NCBI GenBank assembly: GCA_903813345.2
Contig: CAIIXF020000012.1
Coordinates: forward strand, 16,670,020 to 16,734,019
Length of the DNA stretch: 64,000 nt
Origin: Owenia fusiformis
Taxonomy: Eukaryota; Annelida; Polychaeta; Sabellida; Oweniidae
Direction: 5' to 3'
A model generated the notes under the pieces. The model was not told the origin of the DNA. It was given only the letters and a program-made list of their open reading frames with translations, and did not search any database. This document shows, piece by piece, positions 24,240-37,245 of the stretch (the first letter of the stretch is position 1; each line of letters starts with the position of its first letter). A program made the translations under genes and the position numbers.

Positions 24240-26700
24240 GTTTTAAAACCTCTGTCGATAGGATTCCTGTTTTAAGTTATTTCTATTCAACATCAATACA
24301 GAAAACCCCCCTATGACTCCTGGTTCAAAAGCTCGCCTATTTTCAAAATGGCCGTCACTTTTGTCTCGCGAAATTCACTTTTAGCCCATTTCCTAGCTAA
24401 CCTCTGTTGATAGGATTCCTGTTTTAAGTTATTTCTGTTCAACATCAATACAGAAAACCCCCCTATGACTCCTGGTTCAAAAGCTCGCCTATTTTCAAAA
24501 TGGCCGTCACTTTTGTCTCGCGAAATTCACTTTTGGCCCATTTCCTAGCTTTACAAATAATTTCAGGTGTCCTACATTGTAAAAATCCATGTCAATGTAA
24601 AGATTAGATATATGAAATAATTTTGTTACAAAAAATCAGCGAAAAATTGTATCCATTTTTTTATTTTCAGCCATTTTAATTAACATTGATTTGTCTATCT
24701 CAAGGAGGATTGGCTCCCAGGATCGAAACTCGATATTTTCCAACAATGAAAACGTCTAAATGTCGTTATTTTCTGAAATTAAAACCGACTATAAATTCAA
24801 AATAAACAGTTCAAAAGATTCGAACCAATATCTCGATCATTTCTTGTGAGTTTTGGAATTTTTCGTTTGGAAATAAGACCAAAATTCACGATTTAAATGT
24901 TGAAGTGAACAAAATGGCGGCTGTTTGAATTCGAATTTTGTATTACGACATACCCATATATGGGACAGAATATCGGTGGTGCACTCTGGGAGCCAATCCT
25001 CCTTGTCTATCTGACTCGCGAAATCCACTTTCTGACAATAACAGTGGCACGTTTTAAAACCTCTGTCGATAAGATTCCTGTTTTAAGTTATTTCTGTTCA
25101 ACATGAATTCAGAAAACTCCCCTATGACTCCTGGTTCAAAAGCTCGCCTATTTTCAAAATGGCCGCCATTTTTGTCTCGCGAAATTCACTTTTGACCCAT
25201 TTCCTAGCTTTACAAATAATTTCAAGTGTCCTACATTGTAGAAATCCATTGCAAAGTAAAGAGTAGATGTATGAAATAATTTTGTTACGAAAAATCAGCG
25301 AAAAATTATATCCATTTATTTATTTTCAGCCATTTTAGTTAACATTGATTTGTCCATCTGTCTCGCAAAATTCACTTTTGGACCATTTACCTTAAACCCT
25401 CTGTCGATAGGATTCCCATTTTAAGTTATTTTTGTTCAACATCAATACAAAAAACTCTCCTATAACTCTTGGTTCAAAAGCTCGGCTATTTTCAAAATGG
25501 CCGTCACTTTTGTCTCGCGAAATTCACTTTTGACCCATTTCCTAGCTTTACAAATAATTTCAGGCGTCCTACATTGTAAAAATCCATGTCAATGTAAAGG
25601 GTAGATATATGAAATAATTTTGTTACAAAAAATCAGCGAAAAATTGTATCCATTTTTTTATTTTCAGCCATTTTAGTTAACATTGATTTGTCTATCTGAC
25701 TCGCGAAATCCACTTTCTGTGGCACGTTTTAAAACCTCTATCGATAGGATTCCCGTTTTAAGTTATTTCTGTTCAACATCAATACAGAAAACTCCCCTAT
25801 GACTTCTGGTTCAAAAGCTCGCCTATTTTCAAAATGGCTGCCATTTTTGTCTCGCAAAATTCACTTTTGACCCATTTCCGAGCTTTAAAAATAATTTCGA
25901 GTGTCCTACATTGTAAAAATCCATGTCAATGTAAAGAGTAGATGTATGAAATAATTTTGTTACGAAAAATCAGCAAAAAATTATATCCATTTTTTTATTT
26001 TCAGCCATTTTAGTTAACATTGATTTGTCCATCTGTCTCGCAAAATCCACTTTTGGACCATTTGCCTTAAACCCTCTGTCGATAGGATTCCTGTTTTAAG
26101 TTAATTTTGTTCAACATCTATACAAAACACTCTCCTATGACTCTTGGTTCAAAAGCTCGCCTATTTTCAAAATGGTCGCCATTCTTGTCTCGCGAAATTC
26201 ACTTTTGGCCTATTTCCTAGCTTTAAAAATAATTTCAGCTGTCCTGCATTGTAAAAAGCCATGTCAATGTAAAGAGTAGTTGTATGAAACAATTTTGTTA
26301 CAAAAAATTGGCAAAATATTATATCCGTTTTTTTTTATTTTCAGCCATTTTAGTTAACATTGATTCGTCCATCTGTCTCTCAGTCAGTCCAAAATAGTGG
26401 CAAGTTTTAAACCTCTGTCAATACTTGGCTCTTTTTAAATCCTCTGTAGATAGGATTCCCGATTTAAAATATTTTTGTTCAACATCAATAAAGAAAAAAA
26501 AACTGTGACTCCTGCTTCAAAATCTCGCCTATTTTCAAAATGGCCACCATTTTTGTCTTGGGAAATTCACTTTTGGCCCATTTCCTTGCTTTACAAATAA
26601 GTTCAGGTGTCCTGCATTGTAAAAAGCCATGTCTTTGTAATTGTAAAGAGTAGTTGTATGAAATAATTTTGTCACAAAAAATCTGCAAAAAATTATACCG
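24240..26700. repeat. Tandem array of ~337-bp repeats
   Basis: The landmark CCTCTGTCGATAGGATTCC recurs near 24249, 24401, 25061, 25399, 25735, 26072 and 26441. After subtracting the 305-bp insertion and its duplicated target, spacing is 336-369 bp. Every full unit holds GTTCAAAAGCTCGCCTATTT, TTTGTCTCGCGAAATTCAC and TTTTCAGCCATTTTAGTTAA. The first unit is partial. No coding potential. Confidence 0.85.
24701..25005. mobile_element. 305-bp MITE with 20-bp perfect TIRs and target duplication
   Basis: It starts CAAGGAGGATTGGCTCCCAG (24701-24720) and ends with the exact reverse complement (24986-25005). It interrupts the 337-bp repeat exactly: TCTATCT (24694-24700) is repeated at 25006-25012, and the uninterrupted sister unit near 25690 reads GTCTATCTGACTCGCG. 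If the outermost C/G belongs to the target, the duplication can be read as 8 bp, so hAT-like is possible. No coding capacity. Confidence 0.9.
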
Positions 26701-26874
26701 TCTTTTTTATTTTCACTTTTGAGCAATACCATGTGAGCCCAGTACCCACGGTACTAATTTTTTTCCCAACTTCTTCGAGGAGTGCATTAAGATCTTCCTT
26801 CCTCTGAGCTTCCTCCTTGGTAGCAGAATCTACCGACTGGTGGAGAATCCTCTCCATCCCCTGCCGAGGATCTC
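26693..26874 (-). CDS. Orphan exon of an unknown helical protein
   Basis: After a good acceptor (TTGCAG ending at 26875), the minus strand reads GDPRQGMERILHQSVDSATK, then an Asp/Glu/Lys-rich amphipathic stretch with NALLEEVGKKIST. Base and residue composition is protein-like, unlike the surrounding repeats. The true 3' end is unclear: possible donors lie in the GGTACTG area near 26745, and the open frame ends at 26693. No partner exon or family was recognised, so it could be a captured or decayed exon. Confidence 0.4.
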
Positions 26875-26899
26875 CTGCAACCATAAGCAAATCTAAGAT

Positions 26900-28110
26900 T
26901 CTAGTATTTAAGCAAAAATGTAGAAAAAATACAAGTTCAAGACTAAGAAAAAATTGGACAGCACCTCCCGGGTACCGGGAGCTTTGAGGGTAAGGTTGCT
27001 TAATCTTACATCAATATTAATGAACAAGAATATTGCAATATTGCTGTAGCACTACTTGGAATATTTTTATCAAAAAAATGTAAGTCTAAAAAACATAAGT
27101 CTGAAACCGAAAAAAATTGGACAGTCCCTCCCAGTTAGCGATTATGTGGGATTTTGCTTTATTTTAGGTCAATTATACCTGAAACAGCCAAATTACTATG
27201 ACACTCCACACTTGCACCAAGGCGGCAAAAATTATTTTCAGTTTTTTTAAAAAACAACAATATTTACCTTATTTCCTCAATTTTCTCTTCTAATGTCGTT
27301 CAGTTTATAATTGCGATATGTATATGGATCGTCTGGCCCTATAAGTTCCTTCAATTTTCACTTATTACAATGTTATTAATGTTTTTGTGCGATAATTTTT
27401 ACAACTTTTCAAAATCTCACTTCACGCCATTACTTTTTAGTATCTCTCATTTCATTGGTCAATAGCGCTGCACGAGTTGAGTTAAACGTGAGTGTTGATT
27501 GGATGGGTTTTGTGGTGGCAATTTCAAACCTCAAAGTCGTATTAATTAGCTGTAGAACTTTCAATATTTTAGGCTCGATTTCAAATCTTAAAAAAATTGG
27601 GGAGAGGGGTGGTCGCCCCCAACGCCCCCCCCCCCCCCTTCCGACGCCAATGCTCTGCCTAGTAGAAACCATATCACAGTTTAGTAGCCCCGCCCCCATG
27701 ACGGGTGCCGGTGACAGTTCGGGTAATAAACCACTTCTGACCTACACGCTGACCTTTCTTCCACCAATCAGTAGAATTTGAATAGAATACAATATAAACC
27801 TAACAATAAAAAATCTATGGTTTCCAACTCATTTTGAAAATGAAATGAAACTCTCTGGTTGTCCCATGTACCCCCTAAGGTCCCTTTATTGAAATACCCT
27901 GGAACGACTGTCGGGCTACCCCGTTGATATGTTATGACCGCGTTATCTAAAGGTTACAATACAAGTGCGGAAGGGAGTTTGAAAAAAGAAAAATAGGGTA
28001 AATAAAAAAATTATTTTTGACTTGTTTTGTTGTACATGATTCTCCTGGCATGCTTAAAACATGAACATAACACTTCTAGAAAAATATAATTATCCCATCG
28101 AACAAAGTAC
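26900..28110. other. No gene seen; low-complexity patches
   Basis: The region includes a long C run near 27617-27640 inside a fragment similar to the 22728 repeat. Overlapping frames at 27430-27781 run through that repeat and are not credible genes. Confidence 0.4.
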
Positions 28111-28880
28111 GGAGTGATATATGGAACGCCTCCGCCCGTCCATCTGTCTGTCTGTACATACGACCATACGTATGTCTGTATGTCCGTCTATACGTTCGTG
28201 CGTCCGTCCATCAAGGCAATAACTCAAATACCGTTGGCCCGATTTTGTTCATATTTTGTACACATATACTCATGGGGTAGAAAATCTGCTTTAAGGCTGA
28301 TTTTCAAAATGGCCACTCATTTATTTAAAAATGGCAGTCATTTTAGTGCCGATTTTACAGTAGTTTAGGTGCAATATGTAGAACTGTAATAGCAATATGT
28401 TTTAAATGTAAAAAAAAATTATATAGGACATTAATAAGCCTAGAAATGTAGATATTAAAGAAGCACATGGCAGCCATCTTGAAAAATGGCGGCCTTTACT
28501 CATTATTTTAGGATTTTTGCTGTTACTCGAAAAGTAGTGGAGCGATTTTGTTCATTTTTGGTATGTGAATAAGCATGGCACAGTGTCTAGTGACACTTTT
28601 GGTTGAAGGCGGTTTTTACTATAACTGAAAAAGTAGTGGAGTGATTTTGTTCACATTTTGTATGTGAATACTATAAGCATGGCACACTGTCTAATGATAC
28701 TTTTGGTAGAAGGTGGCCATTTTGAAAAATGGCCACCATTTTACCATATTTTATGATAACTCGAAAAGTAGTTGAGCGATTTTGTTCATATTTGGTATGT
28801 GAATAATATAAGCATAGCACACTGTCTAATGACACTTTTGGTAGAAGGTGGCCATTTTGAAAAATGGCTGCCATTTTTTG
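28110..28880. repeat. TCCGTC-rich repeat followed by ~125-bp tandem units
   Basis: 28128-28210 is a chain of GTCYGTCYGT/GTCCGTCC words leading into CAAGGCAATAACTCAAATAC. Three units then share CTCGAAAAGTAGTGGAGCGA, TTTTGTTCAT and TGGCACACTGTCTAATGAYA, starting near 28515, 28625 and 28755. Several carry inverted AAAATGGC/GCCATTTT words, so local hairpins are possible. No gene. Confidence 0.7.
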
Positions 28881-29369
28881 CTATATTCTTTGTAAAAATG
28901 CCGGCCATGGCTGTTCAATTGGATTTGCTACACTTTGGCGTTGCTGTTGTCTAGTTTTTTTCTCACCTCAAACTGGCTTTACCGGTCAAATAATGAACTA
29001 AATAGGAGAATTTAGAATGGCAACCTGCTTCGCCTGTCCTGAGTGTATAGGCTGATCTAAAGGATGTCATAATTACAAATTTAAATTCTGCCATTTTGAA
29101 TATTTTTCCAGCTTCAGATTTTTAATCCCAAGATTTGGTCTTATTCCAAAACTAAAAAATTCAAAACACATAACAGGTGATCGGGACATAAGTATAAACC
29201 TTTCGATATTATGGATAACAAATTTATTTCCAGCTATAATGTCAGTGAATAACATCTCAGTGCGGAGCCAGTTTTTTTCTGATTCAAGATGCCAAACCTG
29301 GAGTATTCAGTATATATATGGAGAACTTCCCATTATCCGTGCATATAATGTATAGAACAAAACTGCTGT

Positions 29370-30220
29370 TACAACTAAGTTCTGGAAAAAGCTATACCTG
29401 CACATGTTAATTTCTGGTACAAAATAAAGTATGAAGGCATGTGTTAATTTCTAGAGGTGTCACGGTTCCCCGATATTGGACTGATTTTCGGTCCAGATTT
29501 TTCGGTTCAGGACATGGATCAGAAAGGTTTAATATAGGTCCATAAAAATTAAATATTTTCACTTACCTCATACCTAGATTACACTTTTTTGCATTGAAAA
29601 GTGTTATCAATGGACCCGCAATTTCAGGTAGATGGTAATGCATGTTCGTAAATTTGTTCATCGTCGTTCGCAAATCAAGAGTATTATCAGTATACCGGAT
29701 GTAGAAAAGAAATTGAAAAATCAATCCGGCATCTAAGTCAAAAAGTTGACAGATTGGAAGTATTTTGGGACTCCAATATCTCAAGGTAAACGAATTGGTG
29801 ATAGTACACCATGCAGACTATTCGAAATGCCGATCACATTTGTACCATTCCGTACCGTACCCAAAATTTGGACCGTGGACTCTGAATTTACTTGCTTTTT
29901 TTAGAAAAGTATCATGACATTGTCTTCTTTTAGTAAATCTGGTAAGAGGTCAATGGGAACTCCAGGAAATTCTGATATTTCATACTTTGTGTTTCTTCAA
30001 ATTTTCTTTAAAGTTTCCAGACAACACAGGAACTACCATTGACTTGTTTCCAGGTTTACTAAAAGTAGACAATGTAATGATACTTTCCTGAAAAAAGCAA
30101 GGAAATATACACATGCTTTCATACCTAATATTGTACCATAAAATAACATGTGCAGGTAGAGCCATTTTTCCCAAAATGTTATTTTCCAACTGTACCTTAA
30201 ATCTGATGTATGTATATGGT
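29370..30220. repeat. Inverted duplication of an exon-like segment
   Basis: 29894-29953 matches 30036-30100 in inverted orientation (AAAGTATCATGACATTGTC..TTTTAGTAAA.CTGG). Further out, 29378-29440 (CTGGAAAAAGCTATACCTGC) matches the reverse complement of 30125-30200. The right copy on the minus strand has an acceptor (TTTTTTCAG ending at 30088) before a protein-like frame beginning ESIITLSTFSKPGNKS, and a donor-like GTATG at 30124. The two candidate exons do not join in the frame I expected, so I do not call a gene. Confidence 0.55.
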
Positions 30221-30319
30221 ATAACTCCACAGTTATCAATTAAAGGAATGCTAGGTGATAAAAATAACAAAATATTGACAATATCAAACAACTTTTACAT
30301 ATTCTTTACCCTACTTATT

Positions 30320-30870
30320 TTGTAATTTAACAATAAACACAAGTATACATACCATATTTCAGCAGATATCGAAAAAATTCATAAAAACATTTTTTGATCG
30401 ATAAAATCATGAATTATAAAACGGGAATTGTTTTCTCTGAGGTTTGTGTGGAATATTTTAATTATTTCTGATTTTGCCGTGGATTCGATTTTAAATGCTT
30501 CTTATGATCCTACTATGATTTCTATTTGTAATGTTTTTGACTTCCTTGCTTCATAAAAACAACATTATCAGCATTTGCTCAACTCGAAAATTCACTCCTG
30601 GTCTGTCCTAATAAAGATGAACTGAAAGTTGTCGTGAACACCATTCAATCCTCAGTCTATATGTGGCTTTTCAAGGTTCAATATGTCTTTGAATGGATCT
30701 GCATGCATAGTTCGAAAAAAGAATCATCAGAGAAGGTTTAAAACCATGAAATTGACTCTAAAGCCTGAAAAAGATTTTTCGAACCATTTTGTTGGCTGTA
30801 TTTTACAATGTGCCTTTAAGGTCTCACACCACTAAATACATATAAATTAATGACATCTTCCCTTTTAAGA
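30320..30870. other. No gene seen
   Basis: AT-rich sequence without recognisable repeats or exons. Confidence 0.35.
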
Positions 30871-30877
30871 TACTTGT

Positions 30878-31826
30878 TCACAAATCAAGCCTTGTAGGAG
30901 GCTTCCTTAGTCTTTGAGGATAGGGTCTTTCTGGGGATACAATTGCTGACAGCTGTGTATCATTTACAGAAGGAACAGTTCCTATTGGTTCTACAGCAGC
31001 CATAGGAGTGTGATATTTGTCTCTAATTGGTGTGTTTACTACAGATGTAGTTACATTGTCAGTTATCAGGTTTTCCACACTTGAATGTCTTTGAGGCATT
31101 CCCTGTTGATTTCCAATCAGCCCCATACCGATTGGATTGGGTATGCCTCCTAATTGGTGGTGGAATTGGCCTTGACCTGTTTGTTGCATGCCTAAAAGAT
31201 ATTTGTTGGCCCATATTGAGTAGGCCTGCCCCCTGTACCATGGTCTGTTGAAAACCTCTGACGTTCTGTGTATGGTCCCCGGTGGCTGGTTGCCCCTGTT
31301 GCATCCCTTGGACCATACCAAGCGGTGCTTGTTGTTGATTGAACAGATGATCCCTGAAGCCTGGTCCCTGTCCAAGCTGACCCATGTCGGCTGGTCCTTG
31401 TTGGTTTTGTATGGCTGGAAGTTGATGATTCTGTCCATGTTGTCCCATGTTGACTGGTGCTCCAAGTTTTGATTTGTCCAATCTGACCCATATGGGCTGG
31501 AGCCTGTTGAGGGTTGTGACCCCGCTGACCCACGTCAGCTGGAGCCTGCTGTTGGTTTTGGCCTAGCTGACCCCTGTCAGCTGGCACCTGTTGTCTGGTT
31601 CTTGTTGACCCATGTCGGCCGGAGCCTGTTGTTGATCCTGTACTTGGCCGATAGCGGCTGGAGCCTGTTGTTGAAATGCCCCTTGCTGACCCCTGTCGAC
31701 TTGTCCTTGACGTCCAATGGGTTGAAGGTCTATCAGGCCCCTTCCCTCTTGATCAAAAACCCTTTGAGCATTCAGGAAAACCCCTTGAGTAGGAATCCCT
31801 GGTGCGTTGTCCATCTTGAACTAAAC
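30878..31826 (-). pseudogene. Gln-rich repeat protein with retroelement-type tail, frameshifted
   Basis: It begins after an acceptor (TTGTAG ending at 31827). An ATG at 31814 opens MDNAPGIPTQGVFLNAQ, then imperfect repeats of about 13 residues built on QQQAPADMGQ continue for roughly 150 residues. The repeat phase switches frame near 31595, 31480 and 31200, so one uninterrupted protein is not encoded. The last part ends PERPYPQRLRKPPTRLDL, a basic Pro/Arg tail like those ending many Gypsy and BEL pol proteins (compare the tail at 46405). No reverse transcriptase lies upstream. It may be a retroelement remnant or a decayed host gene. Confidence 0.5.
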
Positions 31827-31829
31827 CTA

Positions 31830-33779
31830 CAATAAAAGATCATATTAAACTCCCTGAGCAGAGTGTTAACTCTACCAAAACAAAGTATGACTACCCTGCA
31901 CCATGTTCCCAAAGTGACCCCTCAACCAAACATGTATCTGTAACAATCTGAAAGTAAATATCTGGATATGGCGCAAGGTAGTCAGAACAGAGCAAAACAA
32001 TAAAAATGCTGCCTTATGTTACAAAGAAGCGAATGCATTAAATAAAACAGCGATCTGCAGTACTTCATAAAAACGGGATAGCCTATTATTTCTTAATAAT
32101 AAGTAGAATGCCCAAGAGAGTAACCTGATGAAAAGCAAAGCATGATTGTCAGGCCAGTATTGCTAAAAACCACTCACATACAACCATAAAGTACGTTCCG
32201 GCAAGGGAATTATAAAACAATAGTGAAGGTATGAATGCAAACACACCTATAAGCTGTATTTACCAACCACATTGGTGAAGTGCAAATTCCCAAATTGCGA
32301 CTGCGGGAATTATCAGAGCTAGTAGCAACACAGCGATAGCGAATTATGCGAAGCCACGTGAAGCCCGTAAAAGGCATAACCTTGCAACAATAACCAAATA
32401 AAGCTACACTGGATAAGGAACAATACTATAAACAAGGTCATGAGTACCTGAATTGCATATGCAGGATAGCAAACACTCTTATCTGCAAAAGCCATATAAT
32501 CATAACCCATGAGTAATGCCAAAAAACACAGCTCCAGTAAAACGCATATAATTGAAGATTGTGAGGTCAGTAAGGGCGGCCCTTCTAAAGCAGCACAAAG
32601 CATACAAAAACAGCCCTTTTATCAGGACATAACCTCAATAATTGTGACTGCGAGGTAAGCCTGAGACATTAAGAAACCATGGTTCATGTTCAATTGAGAC
32701 GGGTAAATAATGGGGGTCTGGATTATAATCCCTTTTTATGCTACATATAAGTATGTATGCATCATCACAATAGATCTGCTGGATACCTTTCAGTAGGGAT
32801 TACATTATGAATAATTCACTTAAATACTACTTGAAAATTGTTTTTCAGGCTTTATTTACTACATTTTCTAAAGAACACTAAATTTCACAACTAATTGCCA
32901 TGATGGGAGTGGTTACAGAAATGGGCCAGAAATCATATTTTTACAAAAATATCCACTATATTTTTCAAGAAAATGAAAATACACATATCAGTGAAGAATA
33001 TTTTGAATTTTTTTTTAAATATCTATAATTGCGTTTTCATGAGACTTTACCCTTTTATACAAACAAGAATTCTATAGTCTATTAAGTGTTTCAAATGGAT
33101 ACTTTCTATACTTCTGATGTAGAATGTACACTATAATACATAAGGTCAACTTGAACTTGAAGTAGTGAGCTTTCTAACTATATTGTATTTTACGCCCTCT
33201 ATAAACACCAGAAAGTATTAAATCCCTAATCACACAGAATTGAACAAAACAAAAGCCCAAGGGACTCAACAGTCTCAACAGCTGATTGTACGATTTACTC
33301 AAAGTGCACAAGTACTCACTCAGAGACAAATAGACCCTGAAGATTTACTCCCTATTAAATTTATCAACACCTTGTTACTCCACCTCTTACTATGCAATTT
33401 CTAAATTCCCTTTACAACTCAAAAGGCCTATTATGAGTTTTAACATATGTCTTTCTGAACCTCGAATGACAACCCTATTTATTTAAACACCACTTTCAGA
33501 AACCTAATTCCCATATGCAACAATTCCTCTAAACATCCAAACAGCGAAAACAGGAGCCTGAAGGGGCCTGAGAAAAAGGGTCAAAACCTCATAAATTACA
33601 CAATGACGAATTGGAGCTCTTAATCTAGCCAGAGTAGAGAAAATTAACAGCACCAGCTTATGCGAAGCCCACGCGGGTTTTTATGATATAATGTTCTCTG
33701 GTTGTTAAACAGCTGTTACAATAATCAAGTTAAAGTGTTAACTCAATTACAAATTACCCACAACACTCAAAAATAACCG
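31830..33779. other. No gene seen
   Basis: I read through both strands and found no splice-flanked exon. The 94-codon frame at 32319-32603 has no family resemblance. Confidence 0.35.
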
Positions 33780-34650
33780 GTTAATTGGACTCTAATTAAT
33801 TGATTCTTCTCTTCACTTAAACTTAGCCTTGCCTAAGTCATTTTCTTTTACTTATCTTGATTTCTATTATGACTGCCTTGTACCAATGAGAAAGCCACGT
33901 GCTTAACCGACTCAATGTTTATGTCGGTAATTTTGACCAATCACAATGACCTTGCAGCATAAGCTCATTATTATGCACGGTCAGGACAAGTACACTTTTC
34001 ACAAACAAATTCTCCTGCAAATCTTGCACAATTTTATAGTGAAAATATACAAATATTTGATCAGATGAATATCAATCAGAGTTTCGTGGATGCCGGAGCA
34101 TCAGGAGATGAGAAGATTTCATCAAGAAATGTTGAAAAGATCTCTGAACTTGTCGGACATATTAGCTAGATCTAGGCCGAGATTCAGATCAATCACTGAA
34201 TTAGATCAACGACTACATGGACTAGGTCTTCGTGCATTTTCATCGCGAATTCAGTTTAAATCAACATTAGATTGCATGATTTAATTTATATTAATGACTG
34301 CTTATATTCCAATGTACATTTAATTACAAAACATTCTGTACTCAATCAGATCATTGAATTTCAAGTGGTATATGTGTAGTTTGCTTTGTTATGCAGGTAA
34401 ACCTGAAAACATTTTGATTGGTCAATCAGCCTGAAGTCACATGTCGTGTCCACGCGTTCTGTCAATATGGTTTCGTGATACCCCTCACAGCGTAGGAATT
34501 ATGGAAATCTTGAAACAGCTGGATAACTTATCATAATATCAGCGGTGATGCATTAGATTGTACAAGGCAGTAATAATTCAAAATCAGATAAGTGAAAAAT
34601 ACCAATTTGGGCAAGGCTAACTTAAACTCAGAAAGGATATTACCTGCTTT
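33780..34650. repeat. Diverged inverted repeat around 34.2 kb
   Basis: Reading 33990 back to 33800 on the minus strand gives GATTGGTCAA ... GTACAAGGCAGT.ATAAT ... AGATAAGT ... GGCAAGGCTAA. The same words appear in order on the plus strand at 34420-34640. The arms are about 200 bp and imperfect. The short frame in the loop (34091-34284) is unsupported as a gene. Confidence 0.55.
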
Positions 34651-36240
34651 TCCTCTCTAAAGGCTACAGATGAGTTGTAAATAATAACAGATTTAATAGC
34701 AGGATAATTATTCCACTTCTATTTCTCTCCCAATCCTCTATCACATAAAGTGATCTCTGACTGAACTAAATAGACAATAGAAATATTAGCCATAGCTATG
34801 CGAATAAAGTAACTGTTCCCTGATTCTAATTGTGTTCAAAGTTTCCCTATATTTTCAACTATTTCTTTCAAACCTCAAATGTTCTTATTTAATAGACAAA
34901 TAGACAAACTGAAGATGATCAATTCCTGTCACAATTTAGCCCAGATTTCCCGATATGCATATGTATAGCCTAATCTTTCACCCGCAAATAAGTACAAATT
35001 AATATAAATCACTTCAACTTATCGTTCAATTGCCAATTAATCATGTAGAGTAATCATCTTAAATCCCTCTCTATCACTGCTTAAACCTCTGCCATCCAAA
35101 TGACCTATGTTCGAATCAGGATAGACTATAGAAATTCTACCTCAAGATATTAATTGAAATGGATCGAAACAATTAAATTCCACTATTTTATTTCTCTTCT
35201 CAAACCTCAAATGTTTGAACCTAAAGATTCTACTTGAAAAATGCTACTTGTTAATTAAAACAATTATTTCTTTGTTCTATTCTTTCAAACCTCTATCGCT
35301 CATACGATCTATTGTTTGACTTAGTAGACCATAGAAAACTTTTTCTGTAGATTGATTCTAATTAATGTGGGTTATTGGTGGTTTTATATTTCAATTATCT
35401 CTTGGGAACCTCAGAGACTTCTTGAATGCTGGGTGAGCACATTCCTTCTAGGATTCCGGTTTCAAGGCAACATATGGATCCCCCATCACCTTGCTGTAAA
35501 CGAGTAACAGGGAATTCCCAGGTATTTTTCTAAATTCCACAATTTCTGCAACCGAAGGCATTTTCAAGGCCTAACACTGATTCATAAGATATAATTTATG
35601 AGGAACTTCACACCTGGAGCCACGAACCCACTATCACCATCACAGCTGATTACCAGAGTAAAGTTTCATGATCAAGGTCTGCATTCACAAAAACTTGGCA
35701 AAAAGTAAGACAACAACAAAACAATTTATCACCCAGAAAAGTCCCCATTTACTCCCAATGCACTTAGATTGTCCAACAAAATACAACAAGCAATTATACT
35801 TTCCAAAAGCACAAACCATTTAAGGATTTTTAAAAAAGTCACAAACTGATCTCAAAAAGTCCAAATAATATCAATGTTCTCCTGATCACAATCAACAATC
35901 AAAGTCGAGACTGGCTGGACTCCCGACCGACCAGTACCTCCCTTGTCAACTGCATCTTCCTCCTTCTCATCAAGGCAGGTCTGTACCCAATCCAACAATT
36001 CTTGGGCTAGATTAGATTCATCTGGTCCCTTACCTGATCTCGGTGTTGGATCCAATCCCTAAGCTGTTCCCTGCATTGGAACCAATCCCTTGGCAGATCC
36101 CTTGGCGGATTCCTTTGCAATGGCAGATCCCTGGGTTGATCCCTGGATGGGATTTGGCCCCGCCCACAAGGGGTTTTCCCTACCCTGGTAGCATCTGTTA
36201 CTGTCGTCTATGTCCCTGATTTTTTCATGTCTGTTACTGA
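34651..36240. other. Degenerate repeats, no convincing gene
   Basis: Words such as TCTTTCAAACCTCAAATGTT and 'TAGACnATAGAAA' recur near 34760, 34860, 35125, 35200 and 35330, suggesting an old tandem array of roughly 190-bp units. A Gln/Arg/Asp-rich minus-strand frame near 35850-36180 (DPTPRSGKGPDESNLAQELL) may be a further piece of the broken gene just to its right. Confidence 0.4.
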
Positions 36241-36260
36241 TGCCTGCGAAATAGACGGCT

Positions 36261-37080
36261 CTACCATTGCGTCCACAACAGTAATGGCCTTAAGAATGGG
36301 CTAGAGCCTCTTGGTAGTCGTTCTTTACTGCGTCTAGGAGACATAGCGTGGTGTCTCAGCTGATGTAGTCCTACCTTCTCTATGTCATTTTGGCAGAACC
36401 GGGCCTCAAAGCCCAACATCCCACAGTACTCTGTGACCCTGTGGGCACATGCTACATGCACATGCAGTGCCTCCAGGGCCTCAAAAGTCTGCCAACAGAA
36501 ATAAGCTCTATTATCTCTATTCCATCCTGCTGGTGATGCCAACTGTTCCTTGCAATCCTGAAAGAAAACAAAGACATTTACAGGCATTTTTGCCTTTCTC
36601 TCCCCTCCTGTGCAAACTTAGATTCAAATTTTGTAGATCTTTGGGTACAAAAATTTGCCAACTAGTTAAACACAAATCAGCGTCAACCAATTTTCCATAC
36701 AACATTTCTTTCAAAGTTTCATCCTGTCCCACTGTGCACAATATTGCTTCAAGGTAAGTGACTTATTTGAAAGTTTGGACCACTCAGGTCTTACCTCATT
36801 TAAGAGGCATTTTATCAAAGTTGCCAAGACATCATCCTACTGTAGTAATTCATTATATTCCCCAGGAGTAATAACAGGAGCCCAATTTTAACTGGAAACA
36901 GTAATATTCTGTAAAAGTGGAATCATTTGTTGAAAAGACAACATTAAGACTTCCAACTTGTAATCCCTCTCCAGGTTCTCTATTTTCATAAACCTGCTTA
37001 GGGACTCAACCCAAGTTTTCTTGTCAGAATCCCAATTGAAACGAACACCCTTCTCAATGAGTTTTGAAGCCTTTTTGTGT
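36261..37080 (-). pseudogene. Broken two-exon gene, family unknown
   Basis: Minus strand. A protein-like exon from about 37080 to 36795 (containing FNWDSDKKTWVESLSRFM and a C-terminal LATLIKCLLNE) ends at a strong donor, AATGAG|GTAAGA. A second exon starts at 36557 after TTTCTTTCAG and reads DCKEQLASPAGWNRDNRAYF, continuing to a stop at 36261. Phases match. Exon 1 carries two in-frame stops (TAA, TAG), so the copy is dead. I do not recognise the family. Size and setting suggest a gag-like or other transposon protein, but that is a guess. Confidence 0.45.
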
Positions 37081-37245
37081 TTCTATTAGATATTTTTTCA
37101 CCAAATTTTGACAAGTTGTTGAAATATGATTATTTTTACTAGAAATGTAATTTAGTGATAAAATTTAAATTATGAGTATATTGTTTGGATGATCTAATAT
37201 TAAGATTAATGAAATAAGTCAAAAATACAATAGAATTTCACTGAA

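Noticed and set aside
34091-34284. 64-codon plus-strand frame
   Set aside because: It sits in the loop of an inverted repeat and has no splice signals or family.
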